Made by a program: the position numbers and the translations under genes | Notes under the pieces: model-generated | The model's input: the letters and a program-made list of their open reading frames with translations, nothing else | Told to the model about the DNA's origin: nothing | The model's database searches: none | Source of the DNA: Saccharum officinarum | Lineage: Eukaryota > Streptophyta > Magnoliopsida > Poales > Poaceae | Reading direction: 5' to 3' | NCBI GenBank assembly: GCA_020631735.1 | Contig: CM036223.1 | Coordinates: 4,874,191-4,938,190, forward strand | Length of the DNA stretch: 64,000 bases | In this document: positions 1 to 11,860 of the stretch, piece after piece | How the letters are laid out: every line of letters begins with the position of its first letter | Numbering within the stretch: the first letter of the stretch is position 1

Positions 1-501
1 GTGACACTATTCGAGCCAGTATAAACTCGGATTGGCAGACTGGTGCTGAATGGGGTATGACGAGGATGCGAAGAGTGAGCCCAAGGTGCGTCCTGCCAGT
101 CGGGCGGTCCCTGGGTAGTGCGGTCCATGACTGTTATCCCGCGGCTACTTGGAAAGTGTCATTGGTGATCTAAGCGACCCTGACGGGGGAAGCGTGGTTT
201 GTGTGAGGAATAAATCACCAGCTGGTTAGGAATCGATTCGAATCGCCATCGCTCCTGGATAGTGAGCACTTGACTCGAGTTACATCATCGTAGTAATAAG
301 ATGAAACACGGATGGTTATGTGAATGATGTTGAAAAGCTAAACTGGATATGGTAACCTTTTATGTTGATGGTTAATCAAGTGATTGCTTTAGCATAGTGC
401 TTACCTAGATTGAATAGGTTATAATAAAGATGATGCAAAAGGACATAACTTAGTTTATTCATGATAACTTATGCTTTTCGCAAATGAGTCAAGCTAGCCC
501 T
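1..501 (+). repeat. E2-family LTR fragment (truncated by gap)
   Basis: This stretch aligns base for base, with a few differences, to the later part of the E2 5' LTR starting at 25727. It shares variants with that 5' LTR (for example GAGGATGCGAAGAG) that differ in the two E2 3' LTRs (GGGGACGCGATGAG). It stops at the N gap inside the LTR, just after CAAGCTAGCCC. It is noncoding and is a third partial copy of the family in this window. Confidence 0.93.
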
Positions 502-601
502 NNNNNNNNNNNNNNNNNNNNNNNNNNNNNNNNNNNNNNNNNNNNNNNNNNNNNNNNNNNNNNNNNNNNNNNNNNNNNNNNNNNNNNNNNNNNNNNNNNN
601 N
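502..601. other. Assembly gap of 100 N
   Basis: Exactly 100 N, the usual placeholder for a gap of unknown size. The left flank is E2 LTR and the right flank is the inside of an unrelated Gypsy element, so the true distance and the linkage are unknown. Confidence 0.99.
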
Positions 602-712
602 AAACCACCACGTTAGCACAGCTCTCATCATGCGAACAAAATAAAAGATGCCATGCGTCGCTAGCTGATAAATCTAACAAAATAAAAAAGAAAAAGCCCT
701 AAGGGAAGCATC

Positions 713-1418
713 GTGGGGAGCTCCACAAGGATCTGCTGGGCGGGATGAGGGCGGCCACCGCCTCCTTGGCTAAGCCATAGCACGCCACCAGGTCCTCGTG
801 GAGGCGCAGCGGCTCCTCCGCAGGGAAACCATCAACCTCGGTAAGGTCGGCTCCCACCGACAACTCCGCCATAGCCAGGAAACCCCGGTGCTACGGCGGA
901 TGCTGCTCTCGATAGCGGCGGTGACACGACGGCGCGCGGCCCAGAGCCGGTCCTCCCTAGTACCCGGGGTGACCCCCAGGTAATTCAGGAAGGCGTACAC
1001 CGCGGTGCGGAGACCTCTAGCTCCATGGACACCCCTGGCACATGATTCCATTCACGATTAGAGGGGAGATGTAAACAAAGAAGGAAGAAAACAGAAGGGA
1101 AGAGAACTCACCAACGCCACGGTGATCAGCGTGGTCCAGCTGACGGAGGAGGACATCCACCCTCCCTTCAACGTCTACTGCCGCCGCATGAACAAGCGTC
1201 GGCTCCTCCGCCCACTCCACCCTCGCTCCCGACGGGCTGGCCTTAGCCCTAGGGAGGACATGGCGAGGGTAGAGGCTCACCATTGAGATGTCGCCAGTGC
1301 GTAGCTGGCGGCCGCTCCCCGTGAAAACCCGATCGCCCGTCCGGTGACGCTGCGCCGCCGGGGGACCGTCCACCTCCTCGGACCGCTGCGGAGAGTTGTC
1401 GCGCACCATCGAGATCAT
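713..1418 (-). pseudogene. Antisense gene remnant in the 3' region of E0
   Basis: The minus strand shows a gene-like arrangement: a TATA-like element near 1490, a pyrimidine-rich leader, an ATG at 1418 and an open frame of about 100 codons. A donor-like GTGAGT lies at 1111-1106 and an acceptor-like TGCCAG at 1040-1035, giving a 77-bp intron. A GC-rich second exon follows. After the putative splice the original frame meets a stop, while other frames stay open to about 713, so the copy is probably frameshifted. No domain is recognised. Genes in antisense to gag-pol near the 3' LTR are known in Tat-lineage elements such as maize Grande. I infer that this is one. Confidence 0.45.
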
Positions 1419-1488
1419 GGGATTGTGCTAAGAGATGGTGGAAGTGGAAAGTGGCAATAGGTGTGCGAAGAACAAGTGCCGAGCCGGG

Positions 1489-1497
1489 TATAAATAG
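1489..1497 (-). promoter_or_regulatory. TATA-like element upstream of the E0 antisense gene
   Basis: The plus strand reads TATAAATA and the minus strand TATTTATA. It lies about 70-80 bp upstream of the minus-strand ATG at 1418, followed by a CT-rich leader, which is promoter-like spacing for the antisense gene. The motif is near-palindromic, so direction is not certain. Confidence 0.4.
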
Positions 1498-2644
1498 GAT
1501 CCAAGCAACCGTTCGGCTGCACGGCTACACAGGACCATCAATATGATCGCGGGACTTGAGCCCACATTCCCACTTCCCATGAACCAAAGTGATGGAACCA
1601 CCCCCTCCACTCCCCTCGAATAAATCTTGATGTTCCTGCTCACTGCAACGCACTCGTTTAACTCCCAATACCACGGGCTCTCGGGCTGACGATGGGCCAA
1701 ACAAGAGAAGCATTTTTCCAAAATTAGGTTTGGCCCAGAAGGGCCTCCCCCACGCTCGACTACAAATCATGTCAAAAACCATGTGGTAATGACTAGCATG
1801 GCCCATCGACTTCTGATCAAAACCAAGAAGCTCAAAAGCGGAAGCCGCAGGACATTAGCAGACAAAGCCATTGCAAAGTAAATGGCCCTGGTGACCAACC
1901 CCACCAGGGGATGGTCGAAGGGACCAACTCTCTGAGACCCCTCAAACTGCCGTAGGGCATAGGGCTCGGTCTAGTTCTACCATACCCTTGGCACTCTCAC
2001 TCAACTCTGAGCCCCTCTGCAACCGAAACCCGAACAATAATTCCCGGTGCACCACCCTAAGCTACGTCCAGGACCCCTGGGCGTTGAACAGTGGATCCCA
2101 TCGGAGGGAGGCACCGAGCCCTCAGAGCCATCAAAAAGATCTGAGGCCCACTGAATGACCCTCGGGTGACCCGGAACGAGCCTTAGGATCACTAGCCGAC
2201 CCTAAGCGAACAGGGTTCGGACCTCCACCCGGACTTAACCGTTGGAACACTTCCGGAAATGCTACCGGCGGCCCGTCAAGATTAGCATGGCATATTCCTC
2301 CCCTCCTCTCGACGAAGGAGATGCACGAAAGACATGAAAAAAAGATGAGGCGGCCTTGACCGACCTCTCGCCATGGGCAGAGGCTTGGGGGCTACCCTTG
2401 CACTGAGGCTGAGGCCTCAGATTTACACTCCACACCAGGTTAAGACCTTGGAAGCATATCATATCCTTCCAAGGCCTCGGGGGCTACACCCGGCGGGCGC
2501 GCTCGCGCGCACCCCTGAAAAAAAAGCAGCACAAAGGCAAGCCGTGGCCCCAGGCGACGACCTGGCCAAAAGCACGGCAAAGAGCAAACCCGACGGACAG
2601 CCTCTGGAGGAGTATCCCGACTCCTCCACAGTCTCAGGGGCTAC

Positions 2645-3911
2645 TGTCGGGTACCACAATGAGGGGTACCCTAATTAAGGTGGAAAACCACCCGGCTCCC
2701 CAAAAAAGCAAACTAAAAGCTAATCTATCCCGTCTGAGGAAAAATCAACTAGAGAGACCTACGGGCTAAATTCACCCTTGATCGGCCTCAGCAAGACGTG
2801 TGAGCGAACTAGCCCATCTCCCCACCGCATCCGAGGCTTCACGCCGAGGGGGTCTCGGAACACCTCCGACTCGTCCGAGGCCTCAGCTCTGGGTCTCGGA
2901 CACAGGCCAACCTACGACAACATCGCCGCCTCGTCCGAGCCCCAGAAGACGACATTATCCGTCTCTGCCTCGCCTGAGACCGGCCTCTGACGCCGCTCCC
3001 CCATTGGCGCGCTCGAGACCCCCCTATGACATAACACACGTTCTCGCATCTGCCCAACCGGACAGGCCAGGAATGACTAGGATCAAATCAACACACCATC
3101 GCCCAAAACAGGCATGGGAAGAGCTGCTGGCCACTGTACCACCCATACCGGCACTATATGCACGATTCGTGCCGGCGCGGCGTACGAAGAGTCACTCTGG
3201 GCCACTATTCCTACGATCGGGATAAGATTGCATCGTAATTCCCTTCTCCGAGGCCTCGGCCCTCTATGCCAAGTCAAACTACAAGGACGAGCACGCCAGC
3301 CATAGGACCATGTATGATAGGGCGCATCGCTACAACACCAAAGGACAGAAACCACTCCCTCAACAGTGACGTACATGCCTGGACATGTAGCAACAGTGCC
3401 AGAGTAGTACGCCAACGCCATGCCTCTACAGGACAGACCACGTCGCCACCAGATAAGGCCCCCATGAGGCCTGTGGGCTCCTTCTCCAACAAAGATCGCA
3501 ACCCGTACTGACATCTTGTAACCCTGCACCTCCTTAAGGATATAAAAGGAGCATGCAGAGACCGTTCCAAAGTGGGGAGAAAAAGAAAAAGAGACCACGA
3601 GCAACAAAACAACACAAGACACACACACAAACATCTCTCCTAGACCTCACGAGGTCTCCAGCAGAGTCACACACACACTCCACTCACACCTTGAGACCTG
3701 GGAGCTCCTCCCTCTCTCACCCGCTTATAACCCCTACGACAGGCACTTCAGTGCAAGATAATACAAAATCCTCCTCCCCCACAGGACGTAGGGCATTTCT
3801 CGGCCCGAACCAGTATTAATCGCCTATGTTCTTCTTGCACACCATCCGGACCTCCGACGCGCAGACACACATTACTCGTTGGTGCTAGAACCGCCGTTTC
3901 TTACACCGACA
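2645..3911 (+). repeat. 3' LTR of E0 (1,267 bp)
   Basis: It begins TGTCGGGTACC and ends ACACCGACA, so the terminal TGTCGG/CCGACA inverted pair of an LTR is present. A purine-rich GGGGCTAC junction lies just before it. Inside it has GC-rich CTCGG-type sequence, a TATA box at 3541 and a CA-rich leader after it. No partner LTR is in the window because the element is cut at the first gap. Short frames inside it are not genes. Confidence 0.85.
3541..3549 (+). promoter_or_regulatory. TATA box in the E0 LTR
   Basis: TATAAAAGG follows CTCCTTAAGGA and lies about 360 bp before the LTR end. This is the usual position of the U3 promoter of an LTR retrotransposon. Confidence 0.6.
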
Positions 3912-6900
3912 GATTTATTCCAGATTCTTGAAGAATCTTTATTTTTAATACATAGTAAGATATTATAAGTCTGTATTTCTAGCATAACGGGGAAAGTATT
4001 GCTAGTAACACCAAATATATTATATCGGTTTTCAGAGGATACTTCCACTCCAAATCTTCAGGTGGACAACGCCTTATATCACAAGTCTATATACTCTCAT
4101 AGTAAAAGCTCATGAAATGCACATGTGCTTATATGGTATACCTTTGTTCCTTTCAGTTCCTCTTTTCATTCTTATCTCTCGGGTCATATATGGGTCTTTA
4201 TCCCTTCCAAGAAATTCACTTATTTTGGTGCATTCAGACTTATAACCATATATTCCTTCAAGGAAAATCCTTCAGGGAGTTATATATTATGGGGGATCAT
4301 TTCTCTAAAAGACAGTATTAGTATGAGATTTTGATGTTGCTTTTCATGGATTTTCATAATCCCATAACTGCATATTTTGATTCATGCCATTAGCCAGATT
4401 CATTATATAGCGGAACATATTTTAGAAAACTCATGCAGAACTAGTCTCTATTAGGACCTTTTGAACCATCGTTTTCACCACCCATTATTCAACGATGACC
4501 CATAAGTATCTGAACATCAGGTTCAAGATATTCACTTAGCGATTTTTGGTTCAGCTCAATTGCATGTTTCATTTAACTCGATATATGAGAGCTTCAAGCA
4601 CTCTTGCTATGGACTTTGTTCCTGAATCCGGGTTCTCACAAAGAGACACATTTAGCAATTATAGAGGCAAACAAGCGTCGGCATATATTTTCTGACTTTA
4701 AACATCTTTGTTATTTCTCAAAATGATGGATCCATTATTGTTCCATATTTCTAGCTTTATAGTACGCGCATTGCTAGGAATTTCATCTTCAGGATGAACC
4801 CCATCATGAGGTGACTCACCAGCAGGGTGATTTCTCAAGAGTATGAGAGGAGTTTTGTCACACTAATGTGAATTTGCTTCATGAACATATGCTTTTGACT
4901 TAGGCCACTAGATCTTATTTGCAGGCGTCCCCGCAGAATTTGACCAAAATGCTGAGGTCAAGTGGATATGAAATTAATCCTAGGTATATCCACATCTACT
5001 TCGGGTAGAAGCATTCGTTTAGATTTTAACCAATTTGGTTGCTCCTCATTAATATAAACAATTATCTGGCATAACTCCATGCTATATAATATAGGAGTGT
5101 AACTAAACAACTAGTTTAGTTTGGATTTGTGCGTTTTGATTTATAAATATCAAGGCATTTCATAAAATGGGCATTTATCTCCCCTAATGCTGAGATATTT
5201 AATAACATACTAAATTCCCCATCCACCAACTTCTAGTGGTGTATATGTATGCTTCAGTGGTGATTCATTTGGGAAATATTACACACTTTATTAGTGGGTT
5301 TATTACTATTTTTGTATGCAGTGAGCTCGGACTTTATTAATGTAGTTGCATGAATATTGCGTGTTTTTCCTACTAAGGAGGAGTATCCTCTACTTCTTAT
5401 TGAGTCCATAACTTATGATGGATTATAAACTATTCATCTGCATGTTCTTGGTTCAACAAATGTATATGCAGCCTTCTAGGCTTAACACCTATAGTTACGG
5501 ATGTAACTCATAATTTAGCCATAACAATCCTTCTAGGACTAATGCTCACCAACTGTTGTATAATTGATAATTAACCTATCCATTGCAGATATCAACCTTC
5601 TAGGTCATATGCATGAGAAAAGACAATAATGGGCGCATTGTGCTTTTAGACGCGTAGAGCTTGGTGTGCATAAGTATGATAGCAAAAATATGGCATATAG
5701 TCATGGCTGCAAAGCAGAAATTTTGGATGTAGAGTAATATCATAGTCCAGCTCTTTCTTTTTTTAATTGCCCAAATTTGACCCAATTACTCATATGATAT
5801 AGAAAAATTGAGTCATATATTGCAACATATTTCATGTTCTATATAAAGCATGGCTAGGATTAACTCATTGTTCAACATGAAGTGAAGCTGTTAAATAGAA
5901 CACATAAGACAAGAATTTTCATTTATGTGGGAAATGTTATTTTTAATGCAAAGTCATTTACTTAAGCACAAAAAATAGCTTTTGGCAAGTGCAACATGAC
6001 CAATATTCTTTTAGGATAGACTCATAAGTGATAGCGCAACTTTCATAGGTAAAAAATACATGTAAGAAATATCATCTCTAGCAACGTAGTTGCGAAGATC
6101 CATGTGGCCTTTTAGGGCCTAGGATAACTATTATAATCATTAATTGGTTAAACCAAGTTGGCTCATAGGGATTTAAACTTGTTTACCTGCTTGCCATCTT
6201 TTGGTAGTTGCCAGGTAGTTCTTAATAAGTAGGTGGGATGTGACATACATAGCTACTAGCCGATATATTGTCGCATAGAGTAGTCATGCCATATAGTTGC
6301 CACTTTCATTATTTTGTCCTTTATGGGTGAACCCATATAATTTGGTTCACTTTTCTTATAAACAATACAGTGGTTCCCCTCTACGATGCCCACTGTCATA
6401 ATTTCAGCGACCATGGATACCTCTAATTCAATATCTTAATATGCACTTTGGGCTTCGGTCCAAGAAAGGACATACATTGCTCTTCATCGGGAAGAGAATT
6501 ATTGTGCTTTCGCACTAAAAAAACCTCAAAATAGTATTCCTTTTGGTATTTTTGTAGCAATTTCATGTTGCCTAGGGGAATGTATTATATATTAGTTTAA
6601 AGTCACAAAACGTTGCTTTGAAACAAACCTTAATTAGGATGACACCTTCTGCAGCAGAGAGACAAGGGCAAACATGTTGACTACAGGTCTTGTGTTAACC
6701 CGACTAATGTTGTAAGCCGCATTATCATGTTTGGCAAATATACGTAGGCAAGGTATTAGTTCCCCTCGAGGGAAGTTACAAATGAATTCAAAATTCAGGT
6801 CCTCATGCTATGGTTTTTCTTCAGGTTACTTCAGGTAAATAAACCAAAAGCAAAAGAGAGCGTTAGAGAGAAAAAATGGTCATATATATGCAGCTACAGG

Positions 6901-8642
6901 CCGCCATAGGATTGCATTATCATGGATACTGATGTGTACGACTGCGGCAACAGACGGGGCGCCACTAGTTAGCGGCACAACAGCGAGCATATACCCACGT
7001 CAAGCCATATGTGCTTGTGGGAAGGACGACAGGGCGAGTGCACGTCTCAGTCTTAATTAACAGAAACATCAATTATAGACCATAAAAAAATTATCTGTGT
7101 CGGACTAATAATTACCCAACTTTAATGGTCAAGACAAATGCATTCTTCAAGATGCGATTTATTCATACCTTGTAGGGGATGCCAATTTGATCTACGCCAC
7201 ATGCCGCGTAGGGTAGTGGTTAGTAGATAAATACCGCGTAGGGCGTTTGGCACTGTCGTAGATTTGCCCGCTTGATGACGATACATGTCACTGCAGTGCA
7301 GATTGACAACTGGTAGAAGTAGTATAGTCGATGCCGAACGTTTGCACGCCTGGTGGTGGGGATGGCCGACAACAGTACGTCCAACATGTGCTTGTTCAAG
7401 ACAAAACATATCGATCTACTAGCATGTACATATGTGTAATCTGCAGGATTAATCTAGTAGAATGCAGAATCTATTCTATTGTCGACTCTATATATCGAAA
7501 GACAAACATGATTAAACTGCTATAGAAAATTCATCTACCAGCAAAATAAATATACAAGATTGATTTATGGTAGAAAATATATAAGAAAATATATTGACGG
7601 AATTTATCGGCAAACCGTAACCTGTCAACTTGATGACGAAGCGATGCCGCAGAACGAGTCGAACAACCGCGACTCTGGCCTTTGTTCTTTCATTCATTCG
7701 AACATGGAGTATATGCATGTACTAGCACGTATATGCATTTACTAGGTAGGTGGGGGCGCTTCGCCGCGCCCGGATTCTTGAACGTGTATGAGAGTAATGT
7801 TGGTTGCTTTGATCAACATCATTTCTATAATGAGATCTGTTTTGGTACTGTAAACATAATTTAGGCTAGATGGTACGGTATTATACTGTGAAAGAAAAAG
7901 AACAAATAGTGACTTAGATGGTGAATGTGGTATACATCACCGAGATTTTTCATGCACTACATCAGAGTGCCTATACTAATTAATAAACAGACGTGCAAAA
8001 ATGGGGGAAACCATTAGCCACAGCTGACCATAAAAATAGAGAAGTAAACAATTAGCAGCAGTTGAACTGCTATTTTTTGTAGAGAATGTGGAGTAAAATT
8101 CTCAGAATTGTTGTTTACATGAATATGCTCAATCTGATAATACATTATATTAAGGAAAATATACGGTCCTTTGCCCTCTGGTAGAATGAGAGGACACGTC
8201 AGATAAGATTCATCTATGGAGATGGATAAATGGATGCATGTATAACCGAGATGCGTGGCTCCATCCTGCGATATTAAGTTCAAAGCTGAGAGTGTAATTT
8301 TACTGATGATGTGTACCTTGGACAATACAAAAACGTTCGTCATGATCATCAGCGAAACTACAACTTTATCTATGATCACCATAAAAGATGTCCAGTTTCT
8401 TGGATCCAGCATTGAAGATAGATATGTAAAAGAGATGAGTGAGCAGGATCATTACTGCCCTTGTATGTAGATTGGTCTGTGGTCTCCCTTTTGAATATGG
8501 GAATCACTATGATAGTATGATCTGTTTATTTTGTACAAAAAAAAAGTGGCAAGAATGAGGCAGTAGTGAAACAATCTCTCTATTTAGCGCCTTCTATTCA
8601 GGACACCTACTCTTTTCGAGGGAAAGGTCTATGTTCTATTCA
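3912..8642. other. AT-rich stretch with no supportable gene
   Basis: No reading frame here is longer than about 130 codons, and none shows a recognisable domain. On the minus strand between about 4400 and 6800 there are short phrases that look like worn retrotransposon sequence, but I cannot assign a family. A 132-codon minus frame at 8014-8412 and a 71-codon plus frame at 8255-8470 overlap each other and have no recognisable motifs. I treat the whole stretch as degenerate or intergenic DNA. Confidence 0.5.
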
Positions 8643-8769
8643 GGCCCTGTTCATTCGGCTTATAATCCGTCTTTTTCAGCTTATTTTTTCAGCCGGAACA
8701 GTATTTTTCTCTCACAACAAATCAGCCAACAGTGTTTTTCAGCCGGCTTATCAGCGCAGCCGAACGGCT
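8643..8769. mobile_element. MITE, copy 1
   Basis: It starts GGCCCTGTTCATTCGGCTTATAA and ends TTATCAGCGCAGCCGAACGG, so the ends are imperfect inverted repeats. The core TCTCACAACAAATCAGCC is the same as in the copy at 10277. This 'GTTC...GAAC' short element is abundant in grass genomes. It carries no coding sequence. Confidence 0.7.
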
Positions 8770-8868
8770 CCATATTTATACTTAATGCTCTGCAATTGAG
8801 CCAGAAACCATACTAAGAATTTCTCAGGGGTAAATTCATTGAACAAATCCATCCAGTCTTAGGCGAGA

Positions 8869-9070
8869 ATGGCATTTTGACTCTATACCCTTGATTCCAC
8901 AATTTATTTAGAAAGGACGGCAAAAGCTTTGCCGCAATTTTTATTAGAAGAAGAACAAAAAAAATGTGACGGTCCAGTGATCAGACACTATGACTATTGA
9001 TCAATTGTTTAGAAAGGAATGGCATTTTGACTCTATACCCTTGATTCCACTATGAATATTGATCAATTGT
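8869..9070. repeat. Local direct duplication (32-bp exact repeat, 150 bp apart)
   Basis: A 32-bp stretch starting ATGGCATTTTGACTC occurs at 8869-8900 and again, unchanged, at 9019-9050. A second phrase, ATTGATCAATTGT, also occurs twice (about 8996 and 9058). The pattern suggests local filler or slippage duplication. Confidence 0.85.
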
Positions 9071-9312
9071 AGAAGAATTCATGCATAGAAATAAGAGCCA
9101 TAATTTAAATGGGTGGCAGGTGTTTGCATTGGACGCGGAGTTGATAACTGTAGTACCACATACTATGTTCTTATGATATGATAACTGCACCATGATCAGG
9201 CACCCAAGCAGCTTAGTATTTTAAATACACCATGACAGCAGCATATGGAGAACATGAGCGTTTCTACCGGTTTTATTTGCAAAAGTAGGAATGCACGTGG
9301 CACCTAGCAGAG

Positions 9313-9987
9313 TTAACCCAACAGGATTGTACTTATCATAGTGAAATGCTCATTATCTGTAGGTTTCAGTGGTAGAGGCTGAGGTCAGGGAAGCAAAATG
9401 GAGGAGAAATGACACTGATAGGAGATATACAACCTTGTTAGGGGATTCAATATGGCACTGGAAAAGGTACACAGTTTGTGCTAGCAAGAATCTACCGTAG
9501 CTTACATAACCAGAAACAAAAATATCACTGCAGTTTTTTAAAGCAACAGAGTCCTGCAACTTTTGTGTCGGAACAGAAAAAAATATAGAAGTAACAAAAT
9601 CAACATATCATTTTTATTTACCCTACCATCTATAGTTTGCCTCATGTCATGAGAAAAAGGAAATAATGGATCATCTGCATGGAAGGTCATCCCTATTTCT
9701 TTCTTTTTATCCAACTGGAAGCTTGTAGCAGTGGAAGAACAACAATTCTTGATGAAGTCCTTATCAGCAAACCAAGAAGCTAATTAGGGACCTCATAAGT
9801 AGCAACAGTAATGTAACTGTGAAATGAACAATGTGTAGATTATTACCTTATTGTAGCCAACCTTGGAATTGAAATGGAAATGTTCTGTTTTTTCAGCAAG
9901 CACACTATGAACATACACCTGATAAATTCTGTGTTTATGAACATTAGCTATCTGTGGTTCATGAAGTAGCATAGTTTCTGGATGGAC
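9313..9987 (-). CDS. Unidentified four-exon gene remnant
   Basis: Four consecutive open exons can be read on the minus strand: 9987-9847 (47 codons), 9759-9622 (46), 9553-9434 (40) and 9378-9313 (21 plus stop TAA). Each boundary has GT/AG signals (for example CTACAG before exon 1, AATAAG|GTAATA after it, TTGCAG before exon 3). All junctions are phase 0 and no exon has an internal stop. Introns are 87, 68 and 55 bp; the last is unusually short for a plant. The first ATG lies six codons into exon 1 (MLLHEPQIAN). A strong donor GTGAGT sits further upstream near 10090, but that exon does not join in frame, so it may be untranslated or broken. I do not recognise the protein; it has HFHF and FHADDPLF phrases and no membrane segment. 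It may be a gene 3' end or a transposed fragment. Confidence 0.5.
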
Positions 9988-10276
9988 CTGTAGGCAAAAG
10001 AAAAAATAACAATTTGAGTGCCTAAAACTGATGTTGATGAGATTAGTTACACATCAAAGTGACTAATATTGCTTAGGTGCACACTCACCATGTGTTAGAA
10101 TGCAAAAGCAGAACCATGGATTGATCGATAAAGATTCCGTATTGCAGGAAAAAAAATACGGTACCTAATTGAACAATACATTCAGATTCTATCTCAGCCA
10201 AACCCAGTCTTAGGTAATCAATGCAAGCAGTCTACCTTCATGGAGGACAGCTACAACCGGAAGCCGAGATTCCGTT

Positions 10277-10392
10277 GGTCCTGTTCATCCAGCTTATAAT
10301 CCGTCTTTTTCAGCCGGAACAGTATTTTTCTCTCACAACAAATCAGCCAACAGTATTTTTCAGCCGGCTTATCAGCACAGCCGAACAGGACC
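10277..10392. mobile_element. MITE, copy 2, with perfect 10-bp terminal inverted repeats
   Basis: It begins GGTCCTGTTC and ends GAACAGGACC, a perfect 10-bp inverted repeat over a 116-bp element. The interior matches the copy at 8643. No clear target-site duplication is visible. Confidence 0.85.
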
Positions 10393-10432
10393 GGAACAGT
10401 ATTTTTCTATCACCACAAATCAGCCAACCTGG
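10393..10432. repeat. Partial duplicate of the MITE interior
   Basis: Directly after the MITE right end, GGAACAGTATTTTTCTATC...CAAATCAGCCAAC repeats the interior of the element (about 10316-10355) in the same direction with a few changes. It is a rearranged second fragment rather than a complete element. Confidence 0.75.
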
Positions 10433-10470
10433 TGGGAAGCACAGGAAAAAAAAAGCAGCAACAACAGATA

Positions 10471-10690
10471 TGCCTGAACACCGGCCGATGCGCTCAGGGC
10501 AGACATTTGGATGGAGGCACCTCCTTGAACAGGCCAGCATGATCAGCAGTGACAGGAAAATCATAAATAAAAAACGGCAAGAACAGAACTCGTGTACCTG
10601 ACGGCTGCCTGAACACTGGCCGATGCGTCTAGGCCAAACATCTGGATGTAGGTATCTCCTTGAACAGGCGAGCTAGATCCACAGGACAAA
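10471..10690. repeat. Diverged tandem duplication, period about 135 bp
   Basis: A segment starting TGCCTGAACACCGGCCGATG at 10471 recurs with substitutions at 10606. Both copies share the CATTTGGATG/CATCTGGATG and TCCTTGAACAGG phrases. No reading frame is conserved between them. Confidence 0.7.
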
Positions 10691-11435
10691 CTTGGATATG
10701 CCAAAAAAAAATGCAGATTGACCTGAGCGCCTCCGCGAATAAACGAATGGAGCACTTCGAGAACAGCAAGTCACACTATACACCACGTGAGATTAAAAAG
10801 ACCCTAGGCAAATCGAAGAGACGAAGATAAATGAGGAGCAATCTGTGGATGCGAGAGAGAAAAATACCTATTCGTCAACAGAAGCGGCTACGGCAGCGAC
10901 CGCAGCAGAACCGCATAGAAGCGGAAGATGCGCCGCCCAGCAGCGAGAACTCCAGGAAACTTCAGGAGAGCCGAGCCCCTCAGGCCTCAACGGACGGACT
11001 GCACGAGAACTTCGGAGATGAACAAAAAGGAGAAGATGGATGCGGCGAGGAAAAGAGGCCGGCGTGAGCACCGAGAACACGACGCCTAGAGAGCCGAGCC
11101 TCTGACAGCAGCGACGCCGCCCATACAGGAACGCGGAATATGGTGGACAGAACCAAAACAGACCACGAGGATAGATGGGCCCATAAAATCATGAAACACC
11201 AAACGCATGGGTACACACGCACGAGCCTTCGCAGCTGAGCACACAGTCGAGGAACTGGACACGTCTATCCAAACCGGAGGCACACGACCGGGAGACCGGG
11301 TAGCGGGCAACGCCACATGACACGCGGCAGCAGCAAATTGGAGGGCCGTATATGAACAGGAGGCAGGATGGCTGTGGAGGCGCGGATTCTACCCGCTATA
11401 TCAAGTTTCATATTTGTTGAAGCGTCAATTACTGA
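10691..11435. other. No gene seen; GC-richer flank of the hAT insertion
   Basis: Short overlapping frames exist on both strands, but none has a recognisable motif or splice structure. This is DNA that was present before the hAT transposon inserted at 11444. Confidence 0.5.
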
Positions 11436-11443
11436 ACTTTGAT
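11436..11443. repeat. hAT target-site duplication, left copy
   Basis: ACTTTGAT, identical to 15017-15024 on the other side. An 8-bp duplication is the hallmark of hAT insertion. Confidence 0.95.
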
Positions 11444-11543
11444 CAAAGTTTTAAATAGCAGGCTAAGCCTCTTAGCGGTTGCCTCTCCAAAAGGCTAAGA
11501 AAGGCTAAATAGCGGGCTAAGCCATTTAGCGGCTGAGAAAAAA
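11444..11543. repeat. hAT left subterminal repeats
   Basis: Repeated TTAGCGG, GGCTAAG and GCTAAATAGCGG motifs in both orientations occur within 100 bp of the left end. They are probable transposase binding sites, by analogy with Ac/Ds subterminal repeats. Confidence 0.6.
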
Positions 11544-11860
11544 AAATCAAACATCATGTAATTTTACACATAATAAAGATATAGAAGATGAAAACATTAC
11601 AAATACCAATAGGGACAGAGAGTTCAAAGTCTCACTAACACATTACATCAAAGTTCGTAGTTCATACATGATACATGATACATCACATAGGGACATATAT
11701 GAGTTCAAAGTTTATACAAAGTTGACAGACATTACATGAATATCAACTAAACAGTGACAGCTAGACAGACAAACAAAAGGCATGGAGCCATAGGCCATAG
11801 TCTGGTACATATCAGTACATGACACATGCATTCAGCATCTGAATAGTTTGTTCTACTCAC

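Larger units (their letters stand above)
602..2644 (+). mobile_element. E0: 3' internal region of a Gypsy (Tat-like) retrotransposon
   Basis: This is the segment directly upstream of the LTR at 2645. It ends in the polypurine-type junction CTCAGGGGCTAC followed by TGTCGGG, as in grass Gypsy elements. The left side is cut by the N gap, so no gag or pol is present. Positions 713-1418 hold an antisense gene remnant. Positions 1500-2644 are noncoding, with GGGGCTAC-type phrases typical of the 3' untranslated part of these elements. Family placement is inference from these junctions and from the antisense gene. Confidence 0.75.

Noticed and set aside
4112..4334. Two overlapping 69-codon frames with aromatic-rich sequence
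   Set aside because: AT-rich noncoding DNA with no motif and no splice or promoter context.
4400..6800. Possible worn Copia-type element on the minus strand
   Set aside because: Some phrases look retrotransposon-like, but no catalytic motif, LTR pair or frame of useful length could be shown.
8255..8470. 71-codon plus-strand frame
   Set aside because: No recognisable domain, overlapped by a longer frame on the other strand, and no splice context.
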